Counted from the stretch's first letter, positions 1 to 9,830 are shown. The stretch: DNA of 38,477 nt from Agrobacterium pusense (GCF_900102105.1 NZ_FNBB01000020.1:1-38477); one strand, 5' to 3'. Numbers and translations are program-made. The notes: a model not told the origin generated them from the sequence alone.

Positions 1-377
1 GCGAGCGCCATGGCGATCATGACGCGCTGGCGCTGACCACCGGAAAGCTCGTGAGGATAGCTGTCTATACGCCGCTCGGGCTCCGGAATTCCGACTAGCC
101 TCAGCAGTTCGAGAACGCGTGCGCGCGCCTCCTTTTTACTGCCACCGCGGTGGTGAATGATCGGCTCAGCAATCTGCGCACCGATCCGGTAAAGAGGATC
201 GAGCGAGGTCATCGGCTCCTGGAAGATCATGGTGACTTTCGCGCCACGGATTTTGTTCAGCTCGCCGACAGGCAGTCCAAGAAGTTCCTTTCCGCGATAT
301 TTCGCGGAGCCGCCGCCAAGGCCAAGACGGCGATACTCCGAGATCGTAACCTCTGCACTGTTCGTGGTCGGCGGCAT
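1..377 (-). pseudogene. Oligopeptide-type ABC transporter ATPase, fragment without Walker A
   Basis: The minus strand encodes the middle of a peptide/nickel-type ABC ATPase (OppD/DppD/YejF family) and runs off the left edge. Visible are a Q-loop (IFQEPMTSLDPL) and the ABC signature (ELSGGQRQRVMIAMAL). The family has about 60 more residues ahead of this, including the Walker A P-loop. Here homology begins around YRGKELLGL (near position 320) and the sequence upstream contains no P-loop, although the frame stays open to an ATG at 377 and beyond. I infer a gene cut at its 5' end by rearrangement; without a P-loop it could not hydrolyse ATP as this class does. The rest of the gene, Walker B onward, lies outside the window. 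It points the same way as the NDH-2/cyo genes but is not obviously related to them. Confidence 0.75.
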
Positions 378-479
378 CCTCGAGCTCTCGATGGTACTAG
401 GCATCGTCTCTGACGCTCTGTCGCACTGAGGTTGAAGACAAGACATCCGCCTCAGCTGCCGCCAGGGACCGCATGTTCA

Positions 480-1827
480 CTAATTGCCCACAGGTGCGGA
501 AGAAATCTTTTCCGCGGACTGCCCTTTATCTTCATCAATGAGTCTCGCTCCCCGTTGTCGCGTGATGTAGCGCCAGATCCATTGCACACTGACAAGCACG
601 CGCTTTTCGAAATTTATCAGCAGATAGACGTGGATGACCGCCCATGGCGAGCCGCCCCTTCATTTGCCATCGTCCGAAATCGAAAACCGCGGCGTGTCGT
701 CCGATCACTGCGGTGTTGCCACGATTGCGAAACCGGAAAGGCGGCGCCGTTGCCGGCACAGTCGCATACTTTGAAAGCAGACGTCCAAGATATTCACCCT
801 GCTGCTTTGCAACCTGTGCCAGCGCGGGGAGTGGTTTTCCGTCCGTGCCTAACGCGAGCGCGGTGTCCCCTAGGGCGTAGATTTGCGCAAAGCCTGTTAC
901 ATTCAGGTGCTCTCCCACTGGTATCCGCCCCCCTGGCGGGTTTTCCAGTCCAAGCCACCGATGGGCGGATGACGCTTTGACCCCTGCGCCCCAGACGATA
1001 CATCCTGTTTCTAGGCGCTCGCCATTGACAATGACATAACCGTCGGCGACGTCGGCCACGCGCTGGCCGGTCCTGACTTCGACGCCGATAGATGAAAGGT
1101 GCTCCTTTGCGTAGTTCGAGAGCGTTTCAGGAAAAGCTGCCAGTAGGCGGGGACCTGCCTCGATCAAGACGACGCGCAAGTGTTCCGGACCAAGATCGCG
1201 AAAATCGCGAGCAACCATGAACCGGCCCAGCTCCGATATGGCGCCAGCCATTTCCATTCCGGTCGGGCCGCCGCCAATGATGACGCTCGTGAGCAGCGCC
1301 CGTTTGGTGCCATCGTCTTTGGCGAGTTCGGCCTGTTCAAACGCGAGGAGAAGTCGGTGGCGGATCTGACGGGCTTCATGTACCGTCTTCAGCCCAGGCG
1401 CGACATTCTGCCAGTGGTCCTTGCCGAAGTAATTATATTTGGATCCCGTCGCTATCACTAGCTGGTCATATGGAATGGAAGCGGTCCCCTCCATTGTGAC
1501 ACGCTTCCCGACAGTATCTATACCGGTCACCTGCGCCATTACGACTCTTGTATTCGGATAACGACCAAGCGTTCGTCGAACAGGTTCCGAAATGTCAGCT
1601 GGAGACAATGCCGCAGTCGCAACTTGATAAAGCAAAGGCTGGAACAGATTATGATTTCGACGGTCAATGACCACGACATCCACATCCGCTTTGCCAAGCC
1701 CTCGGGCGCAGGCGAGACCGCCAAAGCCAGCGCCGATGATGACAATGCGTCGCCTCTGTGATCGTGTCGCTGATATCGATGCACAGCCAGCCGTGCTGCC
1801 AGGCGGTTCTTTCGTGGTCGGTGGCAT
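480..1827 (-). pseudogene. ndh: Type II NADH dehydrogenase (NDH-2), frameshifted near the 3' end
   Basis: FAD-dependent NADH:quinone oxidoreductase that feeds electrons from NADH to ubiquinone without pumping protons. The N-terminal FAD-binding Rossmann motif (VIIGAGFGGLA), the substrate-side stretch NLFQPLLYQVATAALSP, the second nucleotide-binding motif (VIIGGGPTGMEMAG) and the ALGDTA flavin motif are all present. The ATG at 1827 follows AGAGGA at good spacing; an in-frame extension to 1917 is unlikely. At about 645 the frame breaks after GRLA. One extra base restores the family's amphipathic C-terminal membrane anchor (WAVIHVYLLINFEKRVLVSV), which then ends at a TAG at 480-482. Read without correction, the protein ends at 535 with an unrelated tail. 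It lies about 150 nt downstream of cyoD on the same strand, so NADH oxidation and quinol oxidation are probably co-expressed. Confidence 0.85.
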
Positions 1828-1979
1828 GTATTCCTCTGTGCCTGCTTGGAGGCGTGACGACGAGAACCCGCGTCGGTGAATTCCCAGCCGAACAACGCAA
1901 CGAGTGACTTGTTCCACTAAAACGCCCGGCTGCGTTCGTGTGGCGGCTCAAGCAAGCAACATGACGGCAGCGGATTGGG

Positions 1980-2339
1980 TCACGGCATGTTCCGCGCTGC
2001 GCCGGGATCCATTTGCATCATGTTCGCGTTGAGATGATACATGATCCAGAGCGAACCCGCGACGCTGATCAACAAGACGACCAACGTAAATATCAGGGAA
2101 AGCGCCACCCATCCCTTTTCGGTGCGAACATCCATGTGCAGAAAACAGACCATATGAACGATAATCTGGACTACAGCGAAAAGAACCAGGACCAGCGCAG
2201 TCAGAGCCCTGCTTGCCAGTCCTCCACTCAAGACAAGCCAAAATGGTACCACCGTTAGGATCGCAGATAGGAGAAAACCATGCTGATGTGTTCTTCGGCT
2301 GGCCTGAGACGACGTAGCCTCGTTGTGTGGCGCGCTCAT
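1980..2339 (-). CDS. cyoD: Cytochrome o ubiquinol oxidase subunit IV
   Basis: Small membrane subunit of the cytochrome bo3 quinol oxidase; it supports assembly of the CuB centre in subunit I. 119 residues with three predicted transmembrane helices (about 22-42, 47-70 and 80-105), a Ser/His-rich N-terminus, and the family pattern VQIIVHMVCFLHM in the second helix. Its ATG overlaps the cyoC stop as ATGA, giving translational coupling in the order cyoA-B-C-D. The reading frame is intact. Confidence 0.92.
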   Translation of the reverse strand: MSAPHNEATSSQASRRTHQHGFLLSAILTVVPFWLVLSGGLASRALTALVLVLFAVVQIIVHMVCFLHMDVRTEKGWVALSLIFTLVVLLISVAGSLWIMYHLNANMMQMDPGAARNMP

Positions 2340-2953
2340 GAGGTAACTCCCAGCAGGTAAACAAAGGTGAAAACGCCGATCCAGATGATGTCCAGGAAAT
2401 GCCAGAATAGAGAAAGGCAGACCAGCCGCCGATGATTGTCCGGGGTGAGACCATGCCTGCTAATCTGCGATATAAGGACCGTGATCCAGATAATGCCGAA
2501 GGTTACGTGGAGGCCGTGGGTGCCGACGAGGGCGAAGAAGGATGACAGGAAACCGCTCCGGCTGGGCCCCGCGCCTTCTGCAATCAGCTCGGTAAATTCG
2601 AACAGTTCGAGGGTTAGAAAAGCAGCGCCGAGAACTCCCGTCAGCGCCAACAACCGCATGGCCTGCCTCTTGTTTTTCTCCACCGCGGCGATCATGGCGT
2701 AGCCGTAGGTGAGAGATGAAAGAAGAAGCAGGCCGGTGTTGACGGCCACAAGGGGAAGCGAGAAAAGTTCGGCCGGTGTCGGGCCCGCCGCGTAGTTTTG
2801 GCCAAGCACCGCGTGCGTTGCAAAAAGCACGGCGAAAATCAGGCTGTCGCTCATGAGGTAGACCCAGAAGCCCAGAAACGTTCCGTCTTCCGGATGATGG
2901 TCCTCAATCATGAAGTAAGCGCGTTTGTCCCTGAAATCCGGCCGGTTCGTCAT
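2336..2953 (-). CDS. cyoC: Cytochrome o ubiquinol oxidase subunit III
   Basis: Subunit III of the bo3 quinol oxidase in the inner membrane. 205 residues with five predicted helices. Family landmarks are [19 protein letters not shown] near the N-terminus, [18 protein letters not shown] and [12 protein letters not shown] at the C-terminus. The chosen start (ATG at 2953) overlaps the cyoB stop by ATGA; a longer in-frame reading to 3100 runs inside cyoB and is not supported. The gene is intact. Confidence 0.93.
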   Translation of the reverse strand: MTNRPDFRDKRAYFMIEDHHPEDGTFLGFWVYLMSDSLIFAVLFATHAVLGQNYAAGPTPAELFSLPLVAVNTGLLLLSSLTYGYAMIAAVEKNKRQAMRLLALTGVLGAAFLTLELFEFTELIAEGAGPSRSGFLSSFFALVGTHGLHVTFGIIWITVLISQISRHGLTPDNHRRLVCLSLFWHFLDIIWIGVFTFVYLLGVTS

Positions 2954-4946
2954 GATACACCTCGATGCAGCCATGCACGAATGCGGGCCTCGGTTTGTGC
3001 AACCTCTTCCTGTGAAAGGTAGTAGTGACGGTCGTAATTGAAGGTATGAGCTATGGTGACGATGAGGATGCCGGCGAATGCAAGTGCAGAAAGCCACCAC
3101 ATGTACCAGACGGTCGCAAATCCGAAGATTACGCTCAGGCCACTAATGTAAATACCCGTTGCCGTGTTCCGGGGCATGTGTATGGCGCGGAAGCCCTCGG
3201 CCGGAAACGACTCGCCCATACGTTTCATGTCATACCAACTGTCGAGTTCATGGACGACAGGCGTAAAGGCGAAATTGTAGCTGGGGGGCGGTGATGCCGT
3301 CGCCCATTCCAAAGTTCGCCCGTTCCATGGGTCCCCCGTCGTGTCCCGCAGTTCCTCGCGCCGCATAAAGCTCACGATCAACTGGATGATGAAGGATAGG
3401 ATTCCGCAGGCGATGACAGCCGCACCGACTGCAGCAATCACAAACCAAATCTGCAAGGACGGGTCGTCGATCTGCGCCAATCGCCGCGTTACGCCCATCA
3501 GGCCGAGCACATAAAGCGGCATGAAGGCGAGATAGAAGCCTACAAGCCAGCACCAGAAAGACACCTTACCCCAGAACGGATCCAGACGGAAACCGAAGGC
3601 TTTGGGAAACCAGTAGACAGTCCCGGCGAGCAGGCCGAAAACGACCCCACCGATGATCACATTGTGGAAATGCGCGACGAGGAAAAGAGAATTATGCAAC
3701 ACGAAATCGGCGGGGGGAATTGCCAGCATTACGCCGGTCATTCCGCCGATAACGAACGTAACCATGAAGCCGACGGTCCACATCATGGGCACTTCGAAGC
3801 GAATTCTTCCCTGGTAAATGGTGAAAAGCCAGTTGAAGATTTTGGCGCCGGTCGGGATGGAGATGATCATGGTGGTAATACCGAAAAAAGCATTCACACT
3901 TGCGCCGGACCCCATGGTGAAGAAGTGATGCAGCCAGACCAGATAGGACAGGATGGTGATGACAACCGTGGCATAGACCATGGAAGCGTACCCAAAGAGC
4001 CGCTTGCCGCAGAAAGTTGATACGACTTCTGAAAATATTCCAAAGGCAGGAAGAATAAGAATGTACACCTCGGGATGGCCCCATATCCAGATGAGGTTCA
4101 CATACATCATCGGGTTGCCACCGAGGTCGTTCGTAAAAAAGTGGGTACCCGCGTAGCGATCAAGTGTCAAAAGCGCGAGGGTGGCGGTGAGGATAGGAAA
4201 TGTTGCGATGATTAGGATGTTGGTGCAGAACGAGGTCCACGTGAAAATCGGCATCTTCATCATAGACATGCCCGGTGCCCGCATTTTTATGATCGTCGTG
4301 AGGAGGTTGATGCCCGAAAGCGTCGTCCCGACACCGGCAATCTGCAATGCCCACAGATAGTAATCGACCCCGACACCCGGGCTGTAATCGATGCCTGAGA
4401 GCGGGGATAGGCAAGCCAGCCGGTGCGCGCGAACTCGCCGACAAAAAGCGAGCTCATTATGAGGACCGCGCCAGCGACTGTCATCCAGAACGAGAGGTTG
4501 TTTAGGAATGGAAAGGCCACATCACGTGCGCCAATCTGAAGCGGGATGACAAAGTTCATCAGACCCGTGATAAACGGCATGGCCATGAAAAAGATCATGA
4601 TAACGCCATGGGCCGTGAATATCTGGTCGAAATGATGCGGAGGCAGATAGCCCTCGTTTTCGCCGAACGCAATTGCCTGCTGAGCTCGCATCATCACCGC
4701 GTCGGCAAAACCACGCAAGAGCATGATCAGGGCGAGGATGACATACATGATGCCGATCTTCTTGTGGTCAATAGTGGTGAACCATTCGCTCCAGAGGTAA
4801 CCCCACATGCGGAAATAGGTGACGAGCCCAAGGAGCGCCAAGCCGCCGATCGCAACCGCGGCGAAAGTCACAAGCAGGATCGGCTCGTGGTACGGAATCG
4901 CCTCCAGACTGAGCCGTCCGAAGAGGAGGCCGGAAAGATCAGACAT
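2950..4946 (-). pseudogene. cyoB: Cytochrome o ubiquinol oxidase subunit I, split by a one-base frameshift
   Basis: Haem-copper catalytic subunit that reduces O2 to water at the haem o3/CuB site and pumps protons. Both halves are clear. The first (about 180 residues from ATG 4946) has [13 protein letters not shown] and [12 protein letters not shown]. The second has [12 protein letters not shown] with the CuB histidine and the Tyr of the His-Tyr cross-link, WLHHFFTMG, and [11 protein letters not shown] with the haem ligands. The frame changes after GWLAYP: four C's on the coding strand (GGGG at 4403-4406 on plus) where five would give the expected [16 protein letters not shown]. Corrected length is about 665 residues, normal for CyoB. 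The start lies 2 nt after the cyoA stop, with AGGTGA ahead of it. A short homopolymer makes sequencing error a serious alternative to true inactivation. Confidence 0.9.
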
Positions 4947-4948
4947 GT

Positions 4949-6082
4949 TCAATCACCTTGTTCTGTGGGCGGGGACGTAGTCTGGGGCTGACGGTGACCG
5001 CTACCAGGTTCGGACGGCTCGGCCGGAGCATGAGTGGCCGACGGGCCTTCACGCCGAATTTCGTCATGGCTGTGCGCCGGTTTGCCGCTGGCAGGAAAGG
5101 TCGCGCCGGGGCGACCCGACGAGCTGTGACGGTTGTCGTATTCCAGTTGAGATTTGTCGACCGCAGGTGCTTCACCGGGGCCGTGCAAGTCGCGGTGCAT
5201 GACTTCGTTCATGCAGATCTTGCCCTCTGCAACGCACAGATTGAGGATGCGATCGTAAAGGCCCTTCTCAACGACGCCGAAATAGCGAACGGGATCGCGT
5301 TTACTGGGCCTCTCGAGTTCGAGGTAGGTGGCACGGTCTAGCGACTTTCCTTGCTGTCGCACCTTTTCGACCCAGGCATCGAAACCATCGCGCCGCATAC
5401 CGAGAAAGGTGAAGCGCATGCGCGAGAAGCCGTCGCCGCTATAGTTCGCCGAGAAGCCGTCGAAGCTGCCTTCGCGATTGATTACGGCGTGTAACCGGGT
5501 CTGCATGCCCGGCATCGTATAGATCATACCGGCAAGGGCCGGCACGTAAAAGGTGTTCATAACGGAGGATGCAGTCAGTTTGAAACTGATCGGGACGTCC
5601 ACAGGCGCAGCGAGTTCATTTACTGTCGCGATTCCAAGCTCCGGATAGAAAAACAGCCACTTCCAGTCCAGCGCTACCACCTGGACGGTCATGACCTTCT
5701 CGTTTGGCGGAAGCTGGCGGGCGGCATCAAGCCGCGCAAGCGGACGGTAGGGGTCGAGCTGGTGGGTGCTCGCCCAGGTGACAGCGCCAAGGGCAATTAT
5801 GATTGCTAGCGGTGCCGACCAGATCAGCACCTCAAGTCGCGTGGAATGATGCCAGTCCGGACGGTAGCTGGCGTCGGTGTTCGACTCCCGGTACTTCCAA
5901 GCGAAGAAGAGCGTCAGGAAGATGACCGGTAGGATGATGAGCAGCATGAGCAGCGTCGAGACAACAATGAGATCACGCTGCTGGCGCGCAATATCGCCAG
6001 ACGGCTGCATGACGACGAGGTTGCAGCCTGAAAGGAAACCCGTCACAGCGATCGTCGCGAGAAACTTGAAAAATCTGGTCAT
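4949..6082 (-). CDS. cyoA: Cytochrome o ubiquinol oxidase subunit II
   Basis: Subunit II of the bo3 quinol oxidase, a lipoprotein with two membrane helices and a periplasmic cupredoxin-like domain lacking CuA. The chosen ATG at 6082 opens a lipoprotein signal peptide ending in the lipobox LSGC. Helices follow at about 45-70 and 85-110, then [19 protein letters not shown] and the [16 protein letters not shown] region typical of the family. The C-terminus is long, with a Pro/Ser/His-rich tail of about 60 residues after the conserved part; this tail is probably disordered. First gene of the cyoABCD operon, reading away from the MFS gene; the 160-bp intergenic region must hold both promoters. A longer reading from GTG at 6109 is possible but would hide the lipobox. 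Confidence 0.92.
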   Translation of the reverse strand: MTRFFKFLATIAVTGFLSGCNLVVMQPSGDIARQQRDLIVVSTLLMLLIILPVIFLTLFFAWKYRESNTDASYRPDWHHSTRLEVLIWSAPLAIIIALGAVTWASTHQLDPYRPLARLDAARQLPPNEKVMTVQVVALDWKWLFFYPELGIATVNELAAPVDVPISFKLTASSVMNTFYVPALAGMIYTMPGMQTRLHAVINREGSFDGFSANYSGDGFSRMRFTFLGMRRDGFDAWVEKVRQQGKSLDRATYLELERPSKRDPVRYFGVVEKGLYDRILNLCVAEGKICMNEVMHRDLHGPGEAPAVDKSQLEYDNRHSSSGRPGATFPASGKPAHSHDEIRREGPSATHAPAEPSEPGSGHRQPQTTSPPTEQGD

Positions 6083-6244
6083 GCTGTCCCGCCCGCTTTC
6101 GAAAGGCACGCCCGCATACGAATGCGTTCGATCGCGGCCCGAACCTGATAATCGTTGTCGGGTTCCCGAGAAAGTGCCGGCAGCAGGAACAAGGAGCGTT
6201 GAAGATGGTTAGACGCCGTCAGAACAGAGGATGCGTGGACGACG

Positions 6245-7594
6245 ATGGAGAGCGATTTTGCGGGTGCCGCCAACACGTCAGGTCTGGAGAGCGACGCTCG
6301 CCACATCCATGACGATAAGCCTTTGTCTCCCGATAATATCGCGATTGGCGTGATTATTGGGCGCACGGCCGAGTTTTTTGACTTCTTTGTATATGGGCTG
6401 GCCTCGATCCTCGTCTTTCCACGACTGGTTTTTTCCTTCGAACCGAATCCGGTGAAAGCGCAACTTTATGCATTCCTCGTATTCTCGCTGGCTTTCGTAG
6501 CGAGGCCAGTCGGCTCTCTCGTCTTTATGAGTGTCGACAGGCGCTACGGGCGCGGCGTGAAACTGACGGTGGCGCTGTTTCTTCTCGGCGGATCAACCAT
6601 CGCGCTTGCTTTTCTCCCTTCGTACGAGACTGCAGGAACCTCCTCGCTTGCGCTGCTCATGCTCTTCCGCCTCGGTCAGGGTTTTGCGTGGGGCGGCGCC
6701 TGGGATGGTCTTGCGTCCCTTCTGGCTCTCAACGCTGCACCGGAGGTTCGCGGCCGCTACGCGATGGTGCCGCAACTTGGTGCGCCGCTCGGTTTCGCGC
6801 TCGCGAGTGTTCTGTTCGGCTACTTTTACACGACGCTACCGCATGAAGACTTCGTCAGCTGGGGATGGCGCTACCCGTTTTTTGTAGCCTTCGCCATCAA
6901 CGTTGTGGCGCTCTTCGCCCGCCTCAGGTTGGTCGCTACACGGGAATTTGGGGAGTTGTTGCGGCAGAAAGAATTGACCGCACAGCCAGTGGGCGCGGTT
7001 CTGGGTCGGCATAAGAAACATGTCCTGCTTGGCGCCTTCGTGCCGCTCGGCAGCTTCGCTCTTTTTCACCTTGTCACCATATTTCCCCTCGCTTGGATCG
7101 CTCTCGTTAGAGGCGAGCAGACGGGTGAGATGCTGGCGATGCAGGTCGTCGGTGCAGCCTTCTGTACGGTTGCAATCGTCGCCTCCGGCTACGTCGCGGA
7201 CCGGATTGGACGGCGCGGGCACCTGATGCTGTGCGCAATCTTGACCGCGCTTTTCAGTCTTTCCGCACCGTTTCTCATCGACGTCGGACGAACCGGTCAG
7301 TATTCCTTCCTGCTTTCCGCTTTTGCTCTGATGGGATTTTTCTTCGGGCAAGCATCGGGCTCTATTGCTGACAATTTTAGCACGAGGCTGCGTTACACCG
7401 GCTCTGCCCTGACCTCCGATCTCGCCTGGCTGATCGGCGCCGGCTTTGCGCCGGCAGCAGCTTTCTACCTTGCGACGCGCTTCGGGATAGCCTTTATCGG
7501 CCTTTATCTCCTGTCCGGAGCGATTTGCAGCGCCGTGGCCCTGGTAATCGCGGGACGTTCGCGGACCGGCGAAAGCAAGTCCGAGCGGATATAG
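6245..7594 (+). CDS. MFS transporter of the metabolite:H+ symporter (MHS) type
   Basis: Inner-membrane secondary carrier, 449 residues with about 12 predicted helices. The first helix pair has the MHS-type opening GVIIGRTAEFFDFFVYG, followed by ARPVGSLVFMSVDRRYGRG in the loop between helices 2 and 3 and by RLGQGFAWGGAWDG. A second-half loop motif, ADRIGRRGHLML, is also visible. The substrate cannot be told from sequence; MHS members carry organic acids, osmolytes or aromatic acids. It is divergent from cyoA with about 160 bp between the starts, an arrangement I recall from other rhizobial cyo loci. The reading frame is intact. Confidence 0.85.
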   Translation: MESDFAGAANTSGLESDARHIHDDKPLSPDNIAIGVIIGRTAEFFDFFVYGLASILVFPRLVFSFEPNPVKAQLYAFLVFSLAFVARPVGSLVFMSVDRRYGRGVKLTVALFLLGGSTIALAFLPSYETAGTSSLALLMLFRLGQGFAWGGAWDGLASLLALNAAPEVRGRYAMVPQLGAPLGFALASVLFGYFYTTLPHEDFVSWGWRYPFFVAFAINVVALFARLRLVATREFGELLRQKELTAQPVGAVLGRHKKHVLLGAFVPLGSFALFHLVTIFPLAWIALVRGEQTGEMLAMQVVGAAFCTVAIVASGYVADRIGRRGHLMLCAILTALFSLSAPFLIDVGRTGQYSFLLSAFALMGFFFGQASGSIADNFSTRLRYTGSALTSDLAWLIGAGFAPAAAFYLATRFGIAFIGLYLLSGAICSAVALVIAGRSRTGESKSERI

Positions 7595-7633
7595 CCCGCT
7601 TTGACGGCCAAAAAAATGCGATCTGGTTTCCGC

Positions 7634-7661
7634 CACGTCACTTTCTGAACGACGTGACGTG
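7634..7661. terminator. Hairpin between convergent MFS and SemiSWEET genes
   Basis: A perfect 8-bp inverted repeat (CACGTCAC at 7634-7641, GTGACGTG at 7654-7661) with a 12-nt loop lies between the stop of the MFS gene (7594) and the stop of the SemiSWEET gene (7663). The position suits a bidirectional terminator. Neither side has a strong T-run, so this is structural evidence only. Confidence 0.4.
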
Positions 7662-7662
7662 C

Positions 7663-7935
7663 TTATTCCGGCCGGCGACACTCCCGGAGCTTCAGGAACA
7701 GGACGATCCCCGACAGGCAGAAGCAGATCGAGTTCGTTAAAATGATTGGCCATTCGCCGCGGAGGAAGCCGAACGCTGCCCAAAGCGCAAATCCGGTTAC
7801 GGTCAATATGTACATAGGCGCCGAAATCGCCGCAGTGTCCCCGGACCTCACCGCCTTCCAGACTTGGGGAATGAAGCTCGTCACGGAGCATATCGAGGCG
7901 AGATAGCCAACCAGAAGACCGCTGTCCATGAGCAA
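7663..7935 (-). CDS. SemiSWEET sugar transporter (PQ-loop family)
   Basis: Half-size SWEET protein of about 90 residues with three predicted helices; SemiSWEETs dimerise to form a sugar uniporter in the inner membrane. The PQ-loop motif sits in helix 1 (SFIPQVWKAVRSGDT), followed by the Trp/Asn-bearing core (ALWAAFGFLRGEWPIILTNSICF). Two starts are possible: TTG at 7935, with AAGGA at about 5 nt, or ATG at 7929, where the same Shine-Dalgarno is about 10 nt away. It is convergent with the MFS gene. The next upstream gene, the oxidoreductase, ends at 7975, so the three minus-strand genes here may share a transcript. Confidence 0.85.
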   Translation of the reverse strand: MLMDSGLLVGYLASICSVTSFIPQVWKAVRSGDTAAISAPMYILTVTGFALWAAFGFLRGEWPIILTNSICFCLSGIVLFLKLRECRRPE

Positions 7936-7974
7936 AATATCCTTTCAATCAGTCAAGTTCGGTGCATCGAGGCG

Positions 7975-8955
7975 TCACGTTGGTGACGTCGCGGCGACTG
8001 CTGGCAATACCTCGCGCCCCATGAATCGAATAAAGCCCGCCTGGTCGCGGGAGACGTTGTGAATGTAGAGTTCTCCGACGCCGCATGAACGACACTCGTC
8101 GATGAGCCGAAGGACGTCACCAGCTTCTGTGACCAGAGGAACAAACCGGTCCATCTCCTCCGGGAGAATTTCGCGCGTCGCGCTGTCGAAAGCAGCCGGG
8201 CTTGCAAGGTTTGCCAGACGGTCCGCTGGCGCTGCTGCCGTTCGCCATTGATCCCAGGCGGCGATACGGGCTTCGTCCCTTGTGGCTCCCCAGCTTAGCT
8301 GCAACTGGAGTGCGAGCGGTTTGTCCGAGCCGCCCCTTGACCTATACTGGTCGAAGACGTGGACCAGCTCCTCCTGGGGCTTGCGAACCGTCAGCAGACC
8401 GTCTGTCCAGTCACCCATCCAAGCAGCTGTCTGCGCGGAGAGTGCGGCGCCGAAGAGAGCGGGAGGCCGCACTGGAAGCGACCAAAGCCTTGCGTCGTCA
8501 GCTGAAAACCATGGCAGGACGCGGGACACCGTCTCTCCCCTGAGCAGCCTTCGCATGATGTCGGCGCCGGCCTGCAGACGCAGATTGCGTTCATGTTTGT
8601 CCGGCCAGCCTTTTCCCACGACATGTTCATTCAAGGCTTCACCGCTTCCGACGGCGACCCAGCGTAGCCGGTCTGGAAACATTTCCGAGAGGGTGGCAAT
8701 CAGATGCGCAAGAGTAACCGGGTGATAGCGCAAACCACCAGGAATGGCGAGGCTGCCAAAGGGCAAGGTCGTGACGGCCATGGCAGCCCCCAGCCACGCC
8801 CAGTTGTTTCCCGAGTTCCCCTGTCGCCCACTCCACGGGTTAATGTGATCGGAGGTCATGACGGCATTGAAGCCAGCTTGCTCTGCCAGCTTGATGAAGG
8901 ACAGCAACTCATGGGGTGCGAATTGCTCGTGAGACGCGTGATATCCGATGATCAT
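7975..8955 (-). CDS. LLM-class flavin-dependent oxidoreductase, probably non-F420
   Basis: 326-residue TIM-barrel protein of the bacterial luciferase-like monooxygenase superfamily, related to F420-dependent enzymes. It most resembles the subgroup usually annotated as 'probable non-F420 flavinoid oxidoreductase' (TIGR03885). Visible landmarks are IGYHASHEQFAPHELL at the N-terminus, MTSDHINPWSGRQGNSG, the VTTLPFGSLAIPGGLRYHP segment and the WVAVGSGEALNEHV strand typical of the family's cofactor pocket. The substrate is unknown. Its ATG overlaps the stop of a 51-codon gene as ATGA, so translation is likely coupled. Rhizobia use FMN rather than F420, which fits the subgroup. Confidence 0.85.
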   Translation of the reverse strand: MIIGYHASHEQFAPHELLSFIKLAEQAGFNAVMTSDHINPWSGRQGNSGNNWAWLGAAMAVTTLPFGSLAIPGGLRYHPVTLAHLIATLSEMFPDRLRWVAVGSGEALNEHVVGKGWPDKHERNLRLQAGADIMRRLLRGETVSRVLPWFSADDARLWSLPVRPPALFGAALSAQTAAWMGDWTDGLLTVRKPQEELVHVFDQYRSRGGSDKPLALQLQLSWGATRDEARIAAWDQWRTAAAPADRLANLASPAAFDSATREILPEEMDRFVPLVTEAGDVLRLIDECRSCGVGELYIHNVSRDQAGFIRFMGREVLPAVAATSPT

Positions 8956-9107
8956 ATTTGCCTCCGCTGGTGGTACGGTCGTTCGAAGGATATTGTGCGC
9001 ATGACGATTTCCTCATGGTAGAGCAGCGTGGCACGACTTTCGCGATACTGCGCCCATCCGCCGCGATCGAGTTCGTCAACCATGGCCTCCGTCTGCTTCA
9101 GCTTCAT
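8952..9107 (-). CDS. Small protein of 51 residues coupled to the LLM oxidoreductase
   Basis: A short open frame starts with ATG at 9107, preceded by GAGGAA at 8 nt, and ends in a TGA that overlaps the oxidoreductase start (ATGA). The peptide begins MKLKQTEAMVDELDRGGW and is charged and probably helical, with no signal peptide or membrane segment. The good ribosome site and the exact stop-start overlap support a real gene. I do not recognise a family. It may be a partner of the oxidoreductase or a leader that sets its translation. Confidence 0.6.
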   Translation of the reverse strand: MKLKQTEAMVDELDRGGWAQYRESRATLLYHEEIVMRTISFERPYHQRRQI

Positions 9108-9830
9108 GCCGTTCTTCCTCGGCTTTTAGCCTAGGCCATGAACGGCTATGCCACCGAACCTTTTCGTTGGAACGATGCGGCTGTCTCTAGTGGTTCGCGG
9201 GATGAGTATTGCGGTGAGATATAACATTAGGCTTGCCGATTATACTCCCGGTCAAACTCGCTTTCAGCGCGTCGGTTCCGGCGATGCGCCAGCAAGGCTG
9301 TACTGACCGACCGGTGCCCGCGCCATTGCCATTCGCTGATTGGGCGATCCGCCCCCCGGCCACGTCGGAGTCGCTACGATCGAAGAAACGCCCGGCCCCA
9401 TCCAAATCCTAGCCAGCAACGCTGGCATCGCTCTTGGCGTGCCGATCGCCCCAGCGCCTTCAGAAGTAACGGTACACCTTTGACCAGCCCATCATGTCTT
9501 ATCGGAAGCTCTGCCCGACAAGCCTCAGCAGCGATCCTGAAAAGATCCCAAACCGTCCATGCTGCCGGTCGCTACCACCCGTCAAACTGTGCCAAAACGG
9601 CGTTGCGTTGCAAAGCCAATATCTTCCTGATTATAAGTGAGGCTCGCAATGTAGTCGGATCAGCAGCAGACATAGAGGCAAGCAACAGGATTTTCGTCAA
9701 TTGAGGAACTGGACTCCGGCGCATCCGATATCGTCGGCGACGCGATCTGGCATCACAAGTCAACTTCCGGGACAAAATTGACATGAAGTAACCAACTAGT
9801 TAGATTAGATTTTCGACATCTCACGGAATG
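9108..9830. other. Gene-poor stretch with decayed DNA
   Basis: About 720 bp without a credible intact gene. Open frames here are short, lack ribosome sites and show no family resemblance. The one recognisable piece is an SDR-like scrap at 9367-9483, listed separately. The right part merges into the tail of a serine recombinase remnant. I take the stretch as the boundary between the metabolic genes and the mobile-element zone. Confidence 0.5.
9367..9483 (+). pseudogene. Short-chain dehydrogenase fragment
   Basis: About 38 codons in one plus-strand frame encode a stretch containing EETPGPIQILASNAGIALG. This matches the NNAG strand of classical SDRs and resembles the corresponding part of the SDR at 13.3-13.9 kb (EETFGSIDILVNNAGIALGG), which lies on the other strand. 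No Rossmann glycine motif precedes it and no catalytic YxxxK follows; the frame stops at 9481-9483. It is a remnant at most. Confidence 0.45.

Noticed and set aside
375..1827. The ABC fragment start (377) and the NDH-2 start (1827) share ATGCC[G/A]CCGACCACGAA
   Set aside because: The match covers 16 of 17 bases and then ends; the proteins diverge at once and the ABC start is itself uncertain. It is too short to claim duplication.
6836..7948. 370-codon minus-strand frame across the MFS and SemiSWEET genes
   Set aside because: Antisense to a clear 12-helix carrier; low-quality composition and no ribosome site.
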